A stretch of 64,000 nucleotides of DNA, taken from contig NZ_SACL01000004.1 of NCBI RefSeq assembly GCF_004005855.1, positions 310,001 to 374,000 on the forward strand. The letters run 5' to 3'. The notes under the pieces were generated by a model. It did no database searches. It had not been told where the DNA came from and saw only the letters and a list, made by a program, of their open reading frames with translations. Of this stretch, positions 35,189-44,018 are shown in pieces. Numbering within the stretch: the stretch's first letter is position 1; each line of letters starts with the position of its first letter. The stretch comes from Rhodovarius crocodyli. Lineage in GTDB: Bacteria > Pseudomonadota > Alphaproteobacteria > Acetobacterales > Acetobacteraceae. The position numbers and the translations under genes were made by a program.

Positions 35189-36397
35189 GTGAGATACCCT
35201 CGTCTCATCATGCTGGCGGCGCTGCTCGGCCATCTCATCGGCTTTGCGAACTACGCGGCCATCCTGCCCGCCCTGCGCGCCGCTACGGGCTTCACCGAGG
35301 CCGAGGCCGGCATCGCGGGCGGCGCCTTCTTCCTCGCCTATGCGATCGGCTCCCCGATCTTCGCCGGGCTGACCGACACCAGGGATGCCAGGCGGCTGTA
35401 CATGCTGGGCGCTGCCTTCGGCATCGCGGGCGGCCTGCTGTTCCCGCTTCTCAGCGCGAGCTTCCCCGCCCTCGTCGCCGGCCGCGTCCTTACCGGCATC
35501 GGCATGGCGGGCACCTACATGCCGGGCCTGCGGATCCTGATGGCGGTCCTGCCGCCCGAACGCCAGCAGCAGGCGGCCAGTGAATATGTCTCGACGCTGA
35601 CATTGGGCCTGTCGGCGTCTTTCGCGGTATCGGGCCTGCTGGAGATGCTCATCGGCTGGCAGGCGGCATTCACGGGTGCGGCCTGCACCGCGGCCGCCGC
35701 CGTCGTGCTGGTTCGCGCCACGATGCCCGCCCCCAGAATCAGACCCTCCGAGGGTTCGCTCGGGGCACGCCTATGGAAAGTGCTGCGCCTGCCCAGGATG
35801 GGTCTGTTCCTCATTGCCGTAGGGGGGAACAGCTGGGAGGGGATGGCTTTCCGCACCTGGTGGATCGCCCTGCTGACCTTCACGGCCCTGGCACCCGGTA
35901 ACGAGGCCTATGTCAGCTGGAACTTCGCGCTGCTGACGACCTTCGTCGGGCCCTTGGCCATGCCGCTCAGCACCTGGGTGGCGCGGCGCGCCGAGGCCGG
36001 GCGCAGGCATCGCGTGATCGCGCTGGCTTCAGGATCATCGGCCATCCTCGGCCTGATCCTCGCGCTGACGATGGAGGGTCCGTTCCTGTTCGTCTTCATC
36101 CTGAGCGCGGTCTATGTCTGCGCCATCTTCTCCGACGCCGGATCGCTGACGCCGGCCATTCTCGTGAGAGTGCCCGTGGCCGAACGCGGCGCCGCGCTGG
36201 CGCTGCAGTCAACGGCCGGAAACCTGGCCGCATTCCTGGCCACCATCGTCGCGGGGCTCGTGCTGAATGCGGGCGGTGGCGTGAGCGAGCCGGGAGCCTG
36301 GAGGCTCGCCATGCTCAGCATCCTGGCGGGGTCGGCGGTCACGTCATTGCTGATGCTCATCCTTGACCGGGACGAGCGCCGACGAACCCCGCGATAG
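35189..36397 (+). CDS. MFS transporter
   Basis: 402 residues by the GTG start at 35189, about twelve transmembrane helices. The loop between helices 2 and 3 is GLTDTRDARRLYMLGAAFG. The family sequence clearly begins by the LIMLAALLGHLIGFANY helix, so GTG 35189 or ATG 35210 is likely; the frame is open back to 35084 but the extra part is unlike a transporter. A 16-codon frame (35142-35192) ends over the GTG. Substrate unknown; may be under the divergent LysR regulator. Confidence 0.82.
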   Translation: MRYPRLIMLAALLGHLIGFANYAAILPALRAATGFTEAEAGIAGGAFFLAYAIGSPIFAGLTDTRDARRLYMLGAAFGIAGGLLFPLLSASFPALVAGRVLTGIGMAGTYMPGLRILMAVLPPERQQQAASEYVSTLTLGLSASFAVSGLLEMLIGWQAAFTGAACTAAAAVVLVRATMPAPRIRPSEGSLGARLWKVLRLPRMGLFLIAVGGNSWEGMAFRTWWIALLTFTALAPGNEAYVSWNFALLTTFVGPLAMPLSTWVARRAEAGRRHRVIALASGSSAILGLILALTMEGPFLFVFILSAVYVCAIFSDAGSLTPAILVRVPVAERGAALALQSTAGNLAAFLATIVAGLVLNAGGGVSEPGAWRLAMLSILAGSAVTSLLMLILDRDERRRTPR

Positions 36398-36411
36398 CAC
36401 CTGGAGCCCCG

Positions 36412-36432
36412 CCCCGGTGCCGCGCACCGGGG
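36412..36432. terminator. Hairpin between convergent MFS and argB genes
   Basis: Nine-pair stem CCCCGGTGC / GCACCGGGG with CGC loop in the 63-base gap between the convergent stops. No T-run on either side, so efficiency is uncertain. Confidence 0.5.
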
Positions 36433-36460
36433 GCAAGGGCCTTCGGACGGGCCGGGGCAA

Positions 36461-37345
36461 TCAGCCCCGGATCAGCGTCCCCGCGCCACCATCCGTGAAC
36501 AGCTCACGCAGCACGGCATGCTGCACGCGCCCATCCAGGATCACGGCGCCCTTCACCCCACGCTCGATCGCGTAGATGCAGGTTTCGACCTTGGGGATCA
36601 TGCCGCCCGAGATCATGCCGCTCTCGATGCCGGCGCGCACTTCGGCCACCGTCATTTCCGGGATCAGCTTCTTGTTCTCGTCCAGCACGCCCGCCACGTC
36701 CGTCAGCAGCAGCATGCGCTCCGCGTTCAGGGCGCCGGCGACGGCACCGGCCACGGTGTCGGCATTGATATTGTAGGTCTGGCCGTCGGGGCCGGCGCCC
36801 ACAGGCGCCACCACGGGCACGATGTCCGCGTCGATCAGCAGGCGCAGCACCTTGGTGTCCACCTGCTCCGGCTCACCCACCAGGCCCAGGTCCAGCACGC
36901 GCTCGATGTTGCTGTCGGGGTCCTTGACGGTGCGGGTCACGCGGCGGGCGCGGATCAGGTTGCCGTCCTTGCCGCTGATTCCGACGGCCATGGCACCCGC
37001 ACGGGTGATGGCGTTGGACACCTGCTTGTTGACCGTGCCGGCGAGAACCATCTCGACGACCTCGACCATCGCCTCGTCCGTCACGCGCAGGCCCTGCACG
37101 AAGGTGGACTGCACGTTCAGCCGCTTCAGCATCGAGTTGATCTGCGGGCCGCCGCCATGCACCACCACGGGGTTGATGCCCACCTGCTCCAGCAGCGCGA
37201 TGTCGCGCCCGAAGGACAGCGCGGTCGCTTCCTCACCCATCGCGTGGCCGCCGTACTTCACCACGACGATCTGGTCGTCATATCGCTTCAGGTACGGCAG
37301 GGCTCCCGAAATGATTTCCATCTGATCGGGGGTAGGCTCGGTCAT
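36461..37345 (-). CDS. argB: Acetylglutamate kinase
   Basis: 294 residues. Phosphorylates N-acetyl-L-glutamate, second step of arginine synthesis. The amino acid kinase fold is shown by [30 protein letters not shown] and [15 protein letters not shown], plus SGGMIPKVE. Last of the conserved rpmH-to-argB block, 99 bases after yihA; the order yihA-argB is common in alphaproteobacteria. Confidence 0.96.
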   Translation of the reverse strand: MTEPTPDQMEIISGALPYLKRYDDQIVVVKYGGHAMGEEATALSFGRDIALLEQVGINPVVVHGGGPQINSMLKRLNVQSTFVQGLRVTDEAMVEVVEMVLAGTVNKQVSNAITRAGAMAVGISGKDGNLIRARRVTRTVKDPDSNIERVLDLGLVGEPEQVDTKVLRLLIDADIVPVVAPVGAGPDGQTYNINADTVAGAVAGALNAERMLLLTDVAGVLDENKKLIPEMTVAEVRAGIESGMISGGMIPKVETCIYAIERGVKGAVILDGRVQHAVLRELFTDGGAGTLIRG

Positions 37346-37444
37346 GGCTGTTTCCGGTTGCGTGTCGTCAGTCGGTCACGGGTTTGACCGCCAGCGGCGC
37401 GGGGGTCAAGGCGCGGTACCGCTACAAAAGGGTGCCGCGGCAAT

Positions 37445-38134
37445 TCAGCCGAGCGTGAGGGAAAACAGCTCCGCGCGGAGATCCTCGATGCCCGTGCCCT
37501 TCTCGCTGCTGGTGGTGATCACCAGCGGGTGGGCGGCGGTGTACTTGCTCACCAGCTTGGCCGCTTCCTCCTGGCGCTGCTTCAGCCAGAACACCTTGGC
37601 GTCATCCGCCTTGGTCAGCACGATCTGGAAGGAAACGGCGGCATCGTTCAGCAGCTTCATGGCCATGTGGTCGCTGGCCTTGGTCTCGATGCGGGCGTCC
37701 AGCAGCAGCAACACCCGGCGCAGGGTCGGCCGCCCGCGCAGGAAGTCGAACATCAGCCCCTGCCAGTCCTGCTTCACCGACTTCGGCGCCTGGGCGTAAC
37801 CATAGCCCGGCATGTCCACCAGGTTCAGCGTGTCGCCCAGGTTGAAGAAGTTCAGCTGCCGCGTGCGGCCCGGCGTGTGGGAGACGCGCGCCAGGGCGTT
37901 CTGCCCGGTCAGCGCGTTCATCAGCGACGACTTGCCGACATTGGAGCGGCCGCACATGGCCACTTCCGGCCTGGTCACGGGCGGCAGCTGGCCGATGCTC
38001 TGCGAGGCATAGAAGAACTCGCAGCGCTGGGCGAACAGCACGCGGCCGGCCTCGACCAGGGCCGCGCGCTCCGCATCGTCGCGCGCGTCCAGCAGGCCGT
38101 GCGGCAGGCGTGTGGTGGGGCCCGCCCCGCTCAC
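37445..38134 (-). CDS. yihA: Ribosome biogenesis GTPase YihA/YsxC (EngB)
   Basis: 229 residues. GTPase motifs in order: G1 GRSNVGKSS (62-70), G3 DMPGYG, G4 TKAD. Helps assemble the large ribosomal subunit. The start overlaps the yidC stop by 4 bases (ATGA), so the two are translated together. Confidence 0.95.
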   Translation of the reverse strand: MSGAGPTTRLPHGLLDARDDAERAALVEAGRVLFAQRCEFFYASQSIGQLPPVTRPEVAMCGRSNVGKSSLMNALTGQNALARVSHTPGRTRQLNFFNLGDTLNLVDMPGYGYAQAPKSVKQDWQGLMFDFLRGRPTLRRVLLLLDARIETKASDHMAMKLLNDAAVSFQIVLTKADDAKVFWLKQRQEEAAKLVSKYTAAHPLVITTSSEKGTGIEDLRAELFSLTLG

Positions 38135-39858
38135 GCCGCCGCCGACTTCTTCGCCCGGTCACCGCGCATGATCCACCACTGCTGGGCGACCGAGAGCAGG
38201 TTGTTCCAGGCCCAGTAGATGATCAGGCCGGCCGGGAAGCTTGCCAGCATGAAGGTGAAGATCACGGGCATCCAGGCGAAGATCTTGGCCTGGATCGGGT
38301 CCGGCGGCTGCGGGTTCAGCTTCTGCTGGATGAACATGGTCACACCCATGATCAGCGCCCAGGCCGGCATGTGCAGGAAGGCGGGCGCATCCCAGGGGAT
38401 CAGGCCGAAGGCCGTGAACAGGTTCGTGGGATCGGGCGCGGACAGGTCGCGGATCCAGCCGAAGAAGGGCGCGTGCCGCATCTCGATGGTCACGAACAGC
38501 ACCTTGTACAGCGAGAAGAACACCGGGATCTGCAGCAGGATCGGCAGGCAGCCCGAGGCCGGGTTCACCTTCTCGGCCTTGTACAGCCCCATCATCTCCT
38601 TCTGGAGGTTGGTGGGGTCGTCCTTATAGCGCTCCTTCAGCTCCTGCATCTTGGGCCCGAGCGCCTTCATCTTCGCCATCGAGTGATAGGCGCGGTTGGC
38701 GAGCGGGAAGAAGGCGAGCTTCAGCGCGAAGGTGAAGACCAGGATCGAGATGCCGAAATTGCCGGTGGCATGGAACAGCCAGTCGATCGCGTAGAAGAAG
38801 GGCTTGGTGATGAAGTAGAACCAGCCGAAATCCACCGCCTTGTCGAAATCGCGGATGTTCAGGCGCGACTGATAGCTGTCCAGCAGCGCCACTTCCTTGG
38901 CGCCCGCGAACAGGCGGGTGGCCAGTTCGCCGGTCGCGCCGGGGGCGATCTGCTGGGCGGCGGGCGGCGCCATGTCGGCCTGCCAGCGATCCGTGCCCGA
39001 ATCCGTGACATGGCGCAGCGCATGGGTCAGGCGGGTGCCGTTGTCGGCCGGCATCAGCGCGGTCAGCCAGTACTTGTCGGTGAAACCGGCCCAGCCGTCG
39101 GGGCTCTCGACCTGGCTCGCCAGGCCCGCACGGCCCTCGCCTTCCTTCTTGCCGTTGGCATAGGTGATTTCGGTCAGGCGGCCGTTCAGCACGCCGACAT
39201 AGCCCTCATGCAGCACATAGTAGCCGGCCACATGCGGCGTGCGCTCGCGGCGGATACGCGCCCAGGGCAGCACCGAGACCTGCTCGGTGCCCGCGTTCTG
39301 CACCGACTGGCGGACGGTCACCATGTAGTTCTCGTCCAGCGACATCACGGCGCGGAAGGTCAGGCCCTGGCCGTTCTCCCAGGTGAAGGTCACGTCGCGG
39401 CCCGGGGCCAGCGGCCCGCCGGTCACGGTGAAGTCCGTGTCGCTGTCGGGCACGCGGGTGCGGCCGTCGGCGGCGGTCCAGCCCCACTGGGCGAAATAGC
39501 CCTCGGGGCGGCCACGCGGCGCCAGCAGCTGCACCGGCAGGGAGCCGGGCTGCACCGTCTCGCGATAGGTGGTCAGGATCAGCGTATCGAGCATCAGGCC
39601 GCGGGCCGAGACGCTGCCCGACACGCGCGGATTCTCGATCTGCACCCGCTGGGCCTCGGCCCGTGGCGTCGCGGTGCTGGCCACCGTATCGCCCGGGGTC
39701 GCGGCCGTCGTGGGCGCGGGCGGTGCCGAGGGGGTCGCGGGGGCGCTGGCCGTCGTCTGCGGCGCGGGCGTCGGCGCGTGGGTACGGTTCCACACGTCGA
39801 AGACCAGCATGATGCCGACAGAGATGGCGATGGCCGCCAACAGGCGCTTCTGATCCAT
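38131..39858 (-). CDS. yidC: Membrane protein insertase YidC
   Basis: 575 residues. An N-terminal transmembrane helix (LLAAIAISVGIMLVFDVW), an Ala/Pro/Thr-rich linker, a large periplasmic domain, and the conserved 60KD_IMP insertase core beginning FGISILVFTFALKLAFFPL with GCLPILLQIPVFFSLYKVL. The ATG at 39858 gives the standard MDQKRLLAAI start; codons upstream belong to the yidD region. Inserts proteins into the inner membrane alone or with SecYEG. Confidence 0.97.
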   Translation of the reverse strand: MDQKRLLAAIAISVGIMLVFDVWNRTHAPTPAPQTTASAPATPSAPPAPTTAATPGDTVASTATPRAEAQRVQIENPRVSGSVSARGLMLDTLILTTYRETVQPGSLPVQLLAPRGRPEGYFAQWGWTAADGRTRVPDSDTDFTVTGGPLAPGRDVTFTWENGQGLTFRAVMSLDENYMVTVRQSVQNAGTEQVSVLPWARIRRERTPHVAGYYVLHEGYVGVLNGRLTEITYANGKKEGEGRAGLASQVESPDGWAGFTDKYWLTALMPADNGTRLTHALRHVTDSGTDRWQADMAPPAAQQIAPGATGELATRLFAGAKEVALLDSYQSRLNIRDFDKAVDFGWFYFITKPFFYAIDWLFHATGNFGISILVFTFALKLAFFPLANRAYHSMAKMKALGPKMQELKERYKDDPTNLQKEMMGLYKAEKVNPASGCLPILLQIPVFFSLYKVLFVTIEMRHAPFFGWIRDLSAPDPTNLFTAFGLIPWDAPAFLHMPAWALIMGVTMFIQQKLNPQPPDPIQAKIFAWMPVIFTFMLASFPAGLIIYWAWNNLLSVAQQWWIMRGDRAKKSAAA

Positions 39859-39866
39859 GGGGGCGT

Positions 39867-40124
39867 TCAGGTCCGGGCTGGCGGTACGGGGTCGTAGCCG
39901 CCGCGATTCCAGGGGTTGCAGCGCAGGATGCGCCAGGCGGTCAGGGCTGTGCCCTTGATGGCGCCGTGCGTGTCCAACGCCTCCAGCGCGTATTCGGAGC
40001 AGCTGGGCCAGTGCCGGCAATGGGCACCGATGAACGGCCGCAGCGTGTACTGATAGGTGCGGACAGCACCTTTCAGCGCCATCACGCCAGGGTTGGCGCG
40101 GGGGTTGAGGCGGGCGAAGCTCAT
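39867..40124 (-). CDS. yidD: Membrane protein insertion efficiency factor YidD
   Basis: 85 residues of the YidD family: YQYTLRPFIGAHCRHWPSCS and AWRILRCNPWNRGGYDPVP hold the conserved Cys and the RCNP motif. Amphipathic, membrane-associated helper of YidC. Start overlaps the rnpA stop (ATGA), and yidC begins eight bases later. Confidence 0.95.
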   Translation of the reverse strand: MSFARLNPRANPGVMALKGAVRTYQYTLRPFIGAHCRHWPSCSEYALEALDTHGAIKGTALTAWRILRCNPWNRGGYDPVPPART

Positions 40125-40489
40125 GGCCCTTCCCGCTTCACGCCCAGCTTGTCCAGCGCGCGCACCAGGTCGGCGCGGATATCGCCGAAGGCAGCCTCGC
40201 GGATCGCTTCCCGCGCCACCAGCACGATATCGTGGCCAGGGGCGGGGGCGGCGCCGAGCTCAAGGCGAGCTGCCTCTCGCATCCGGCGTTTCGCGCGGTT
40301 GCGCGTGACGGCATTGCCCAGCTTCTTGGTGGCGGTGAAGCCGAGACGGGCATTGCCCGTCGCGTCATCCCCGCCGCCTTCCAGCACCTGCACCAGCAAC
40401 GTGCCGCGCCCCAGCTTGCGGCCCTTTCCGGCCACCTGCAGGAACTGGGCCCGCCGCTTCAGGCGCGTCAGCCGGGCGGCGCCGGCCAT
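40121..40489 (-). CDS. rnpA: Ribonuclease P protein component
   Basis: 122 residues. The RNR signature is RNRAKRRMREAARLE and the N-terminal LTRLKRRAQFLQV helix is typical. Binds RNase P RNA to mature tRNA 5' ends. The ATG at 40489 is 5 bases after the rpmH stop; codons further upstream overlap rpmH and are not used. Confidence 0.95.
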   Translation of the reverse strand: MAGAARLTRLKRRAQFLQVAGKGRKLGRGTLLVQVLEGGGDDATGNARLGFTATKKLGNAVTRNRAKRRMREAARLELGAAPAPGHDIVLVAREAIREAAFGDIRADLVRALDKLGVKREGP

Positions 40490-40494
40490 CGGCT

Positions 40495-40629
40495 TCAGGC
40501 GGAGAGCTTGGAGCGGCCCTTGGAACGGCGGGCGGCCAGCACATTGCGGCCACCCACGGTTGCCATGCGGGCGCGGAAGCCATGGCGGCGCTTGCGGACG
40601 ATCTTGGACGGCTGATAGGTGCGCTTCAC
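40495..40629 (-). CDS. rpmH: 50S ribosomal protein L34
   Basis: 44 residues, start [20 protein letters not shown], full family length. The start is a GTG at 40629 with AGGAG upstream. First gene of the rpmH-rnpA-yidD-yidC-yihA-argB cluster, driven by the promoter at 40701-40730. Confidence 0.97.
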   Translation of the reverse strand: MKRTYQPSKIVRKRRHGFRARMATVGGRNVLAARRSKGRSKLSA

Positions 40630-40700
40630 AGCGGAAACTCCTGAACGGCGAAACAAAGAATATCGCCGGATGCACGCGGGCGCGCTCCGGGGGATGGGGG

Positions 40701-40730
40701 CGTATAGGAAGGGCGGGGGGTGCGCGTCAA
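40701..40730 (-). promoter_or_regulatory. Promoter of the rpmH operon
   Basis: On the minus strand, TTGACG (40730-40725) and TATACG (40706-40701) are separated by 18 bases, a good housekeeping-sigma match. It lies about 72 bases before the rpmH start codon, as expected for a strong ribosomal-protein promoter. Confidence 0.65.
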
Positions 40731-40841
40731 CCGGGTGAATGGCCGGAACCCGCACTCGCGATGCCATCCTGTTGCCGCGCTGCAGCGTTGAGCGTATGCC
40801 AAACGCCTAAATCACACGTTTAACGGGAGCTGTACGCAGTT

Positions 40842-41639
40842 ATGTCTGATCGCTTCCTTGAGGGCCAGGGTGCCCTCGTCACCGGTTCCACCTCGGGAAT
40901 CGGGCTCGGTATCGCCAAGGCCTTCGCGCTGGCCGGCGCCAAGGTGATGCTGAACGGTTTCGGCAAGCCCGAGGAGATCGCTGCCGCCCGCGCCGAGATC
41001 GGCGCCATCATGGGCGGCGGTGACGCCCCCTACTCCGCCGCCGACATGTCCAAGCCCGCCTCCATCCGCGACATGATCGCCGATGCCGAGAAGACGCTGG
41101 GCAGCCTGGACATCCTGGTGAACAACGCGGGCATCCAGTTCGTCTCGCCCGTGCAGGATTTCCCGGACGAGAAGTGGGACGCAATCATCGCGATCAACAT
41201 GTCGTCCAACTTCCATGCCATCAAGGCGGCGCTGCCGGCCATGCTGGCGCGCAAGCGCGGCCGCATCATCAATGTGGCCTCGGCCCACGGCCTGGTCGCC
41301 AGCCCCTTCAAGTCCGCCTATGTCGCCGCCAAGCACGGCGTGGTGGGCCTGACCAAGACGGTCGCGATCGAGATCGCGGAAAGCCCCGTCACCTGCAACG
41401 CCATCTGCCCGGGCTTCGTCCGCACGCCGCTGGCCGAGGCCCAGGTGAAGCCGCTGGCCGAGAAGTTCGGCATCAGCGAGGAGGAGGCGCTGAAGGAGAA
41501 GCTGCTGGTCCATCAGCCCAACAAGCGCTGGGTCGAGGTCGAGGACGTGGCCGAGATGGCGCTGTACCTGTGCCGCCCGCAGGCCGGCAGCGTGAACGGC
41601 TCTGCACTCTCCATCGACGGCGGCTGGGTCGCCAACTGA
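40842..41639 (+). CDS. bdhA: D-3-hydroxybutyrate dehydrogenase
   Basis: 265 residues, short-chain dehydrogenase. NAD site TGSTSGIGLGIAKAFA, NNAG motif, and catalytic Ser/Tyr/Lys region SAHGLVASPFKSAYVAAKHG. The conserved FVRTPLAEAQVKPLAEKFGI is typical of BdhA. Oxidises 3-hydroxybutyrate to acetoacetate in polyhydroxybutyrate turnover. Stop overlaps the start of the patatin gene. Confidence 0.9.
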   Translation: MSDRFLEGQGALVTGSTSGIGLGIAKAFALAGAKVMLNGFGKPEEIAAARAEIGAIMGGGDAPYSAADMSKPASIRDMIADAEKTLGSLDILVNNAGIQFVSPVQDFPDEKWDAIIAINMSSNFHAIKAALPAMLARKRGRIINVASAHGLVASPFKSAYVAAKHGVVGLTKTVAIEIAESPVTCNAICPGFVRTPLAEAQVKPLAEKFGISEEEALKEKLLVHQPNKRWVEVEDVAEMALYLCRPQAGSVNGSALSIDGGWVAN

Positions 41640-42703
41640 TGGATTCCCTTCCGAACCAGCAGCCGGCGCCCGTCGCGGTCTCCCGCGATACACGGCGCAT
41701 CAACCTGGCGCTGCAGGGCGGGGGCACCCATGGTGCCTTCACCTGGGGCGTGCTGGACCGGCTGCTGGAGGAAGAATGGCTTGAGTTCGATGGCATGTCC
41801 GGCACCTCGGCCGGCGCCATCAACGCGGCCCTGTTCGCGCAGGGCATGTGCGAGGGCGGGCGCGCGGGTGCGCGCCGCCTGATGGACCGGTTCTGGCGCG
41901 ACCTGGGTTCCCGCTTCGCGATCTCTCCCCTGCAGACCAGCCCGGTGGAGCGCGCGATCTGGGGTTGGGACATGACCTACAGCTTCGCGTGGAACGCCTT
42001 CGACACGCTGACGCGCGTGGCGTCGCCCTATCAGTTCAATCCCTTCCCGATCGAGTTCAACCCGCTGCGCCGCGCGCTGGAATCGACGCTGGACCTGGAG
42101 CGTCTGCGCAACGACAGCAGCGCCATGCGCCTGTTCATCAGCGCGACCAACGTGCGCACCGGCAAGCCCAAGGTGTTCCGGCGCGAGGAACTGACGGTGG
42201 ATGCGTTGCTGGCCAGCGCCTGCCTGCCCAACATCTTCCGCGCGGTCGAGATCGACGGCGAGGCCTATTGGGATGGCGGATACCTGGGCAACCCGGCCCT
42301 GTGGCCGCTCTATCACGAGCGATCGGCCGCCGACATCATCCTGGTGCAGCTGAACCCGCTTTATCGGCCGGAGCTGCCCACCAGCGTCAGCGACATCATG
42401 AACCGGCTGAACGAGATCAGCTTCAACGCCAGCCTGATGAGCGAGATCCGCGCCATCGATTTCGTGCAGCGGCTGCTGGAATCGGGGCGGCTGGAGCAGC
42501 CGCGCTATCGCCGCATCTTCCTGCACAGCATCGAGGATGAGGAGCGCATGCGCGCCTTCAAGCTCAGCACCAAGTTCAACGGCGACTGGTCCTTCCTGAC
42601 CACGCTGCGCGACTATGGCTATCAGGCGGCGGACAACTTCCTGATGCAGTCCGGCGAGAAGATCGGCCGCGAGAACACGCTGGACCCCGCGCGCTACCTC
42701 TGA
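41639..42703 (+). CDS. Patatin-like phospholipase/esterase
   Basis: 354 residues. Oxyanion loop LQGGGTHGAFTWGVL (25-39), nucleophile S57 in GMSGTSAGAIN, and catalytic D212 in YWDGGYLGNP make the Ser-Asp dyad. The C-terminal half (SDIMNRLNEISFNASLMSEI) fits the DUF3734-type tail. The TGATG overlap with bdhA and frequent pairing of these genes in alphaproteobacteria suggest a role in lipid or polyhydroxybutyrate granule turnover; this is inference. Confidence 0.88.
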   Translation: MDSLPNQQPAPVAVSRDTRRINLALQGGGTHGAFTWGVLDRLLEEEWLEFDGMSGTSAGAINAALFAQGMCEGGRAGARRLMDRFWRDLGSRFAISPLQTSPVERAIWGWDMTYSFAWNAFDTLTRVASPYQFNPFPIEFNPLRRALESTLDLERLRNDSSAMRLFISATNVRTGKPKVFRREELTVDALLASACLPNIFRAVEIDGEAYWDGGYLGNPALWPLYHERSAADIILVQLNPLYRPELPTSVSDIMNRLNEISFNASLMSEIRAIDFVQRLLESGRLEQPRYRRIFLHSIEDEERMRAFKLSTKFNGDWSFLTTLRDYGYQAADNFLMQSGEKIGRENTLDPARYL

Positions 42704-43098
42704 GCAGCGCGGGCGTCGTCGAAATCGCGCCGGGCCTGTTCGACCCGACGCAGGTTTTCCTCGGCCCAGATCCATACCCCGCAGAAGGCCGCCCCCAGGC
42801 TGCGCCCCAGCTCGGTCAGCGCATAATCCACGTGGGGCGGCACCACGGGGTGGACCGTGCGCGTCACCATGCCGTCGCGCTCCATCTGCCGCAGCGTCTG
42901 GGTCAGCATCTTCTGGCTGATGCCCGCCAGCGCCCGTGACAGCTCGGTGAAGCGCATGGTGCCGCGCTGCTCCAGCTCCTCCAGCACCAGCATGGTCCAT
43001 TTGTCGGCCACACGGCCGATCAGTTCGTTCACCAATGCCTCGACCTTCGGGTCGATCTGGTCGGGCGGGGGCGGCTGGCGCGTTTTGACACTCTCCAT
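42694..43098 (-). CDS. HxlR-family transcriptional regulator
   Basis: 134 residues. HxlR winged helix: NELIGRVADKWTMLVLEELE, then MRFTELSRALAGISQKMLTQ and a TRTVHPVVPPHVDYALTELG wing. Divergent from the SDR gene, its likely target, and convergently overlapping the patatin gene by 10 bases. Confidence 0.88.
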   Translation of the reverse strand: MESVKTRQPPPPDQIDPKVEALVNELIGRVADKWTMLVLEELEQRGTMRFTELSRALAGISQKMLTQTLRQMERDGMVTRTVHPVVPPHVDYALTELGRSLGAAFCGVWIWAEENLRRVEQARRDFDDARAAQR

Positions 43099-43182
43099 CA
43101 GGTAAGTATGGATATTTCAGGTGCCTTCTTTCAAGTGGAGAGCGTGAGGCGGATATGAGGGCCAGCAGACAGGAGCACCCCC

Positions 43183-43956
43183 ATGAAACCCACGGGCAAC
43201 ACCATTCTCGTCACCGGCGGCGGCTCGGGCATCGGCGCGGCGCTGGCGCAGCGCCTGCATGATGCGGGCAACACCGTCATCGTCGCCGGCCGCCGGCTTG
43301 AAGCCCTGCGCGAGGCCTGCGCGGGCCGTGCCAACATGCACGCCATGGCGCTGGACATCGACAGCGCCGCCGCCATCGACGCCTTCGCGGCGGCGCTGAT
43401 CGCGGCCCACCCTGCCCTGAACGTCGTGCTGAACAATGCCGGCATCATGCGTTTCGAGGCGCTGGACACCCGCCGCGACCTGGCCGATGCCGAGGCCACC
43501 ATCACCACCAACCTGCTGGGCCCCATCCGCCTGACCAATGCGCTGGTGGAGCATCTGGCGGCGCGCCCCGATGCCGCGCTGATCAACGTGACGTCGGGCC
43601 TGGCCTTCGTGCCGCTGCTCAGCACGCCGACCTACAACGCCACCAAGGCCGCCATGCACTCCTATACCGTGGCCCTGCGGGAGGAGCTGAAGGGCCGCGT
43701 CGAGGTGATCGAGCTGGCGCCGCCCGCCGTGCAGACCGGCCTGACGCCGGGCCAGGAGAACCGCCCCGGCTACATGCCGCTGGCCGAGTTCATCGACGAG
43801 GTGCTGTCCCTGCTGGGCCAGAACCCCACCCCGCCCGAGATACTTGTGCAGCGCGTGCGCTTCCTGCGCGATGCGGAGGCCGAGGGCCGCTTCGACGCGA
43901 CGCTGGCGCAGCTGAACGCCTTCGCGGCACAGGCCCTCGCCAGCCAACCGGGCTAG
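43183..43956 (+). CDS. Short-chain dehydrogenase/reductase (DltE-like)
   Basis: 257 residues. NAD(P) site TGGGSGIGAALAQRL, the NNAG motif (LNNAGIMRFEAL), and active-site Ser with TYNATKAAMHSYT (Tyr-x3-Lys). C-terminal part matches the DltE-type SDRs commonly paired with an HxlR regulator. Substrate unknown. Probably derepressed by an aldehyde or quinone signal sensed by the divergent regulator. Confidence 0.87.
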   Translation: MKPTGNTILVTGGGSGIGAALAQRLHDAGNTVIVAGRRLEALREACAGRANMHAMALDIDSAAAIDAFAAALIAAHPALNVVLNNAGIMRFEALDTRRDLADAEATITTNLLGPIRLTNALVEHLAARPDAALINVTSGLAFVPLLSTPTYNATKAAMHSYTVALREELKGRVEVIELAPPAVQTGLTPGQENRPGYMPLAEFIDEVLSLLGQNPTPPEILVQRVRFLRDAEAEGRFDATLAQLNAFAAQALASQPG

Positions 43957-44018
43957 GCAGGGTTGAAGCCTGGCGCCTGGCGGCGCATCCTCCGGCCCCT
44001 GATTCCGGAGGAACCGCC

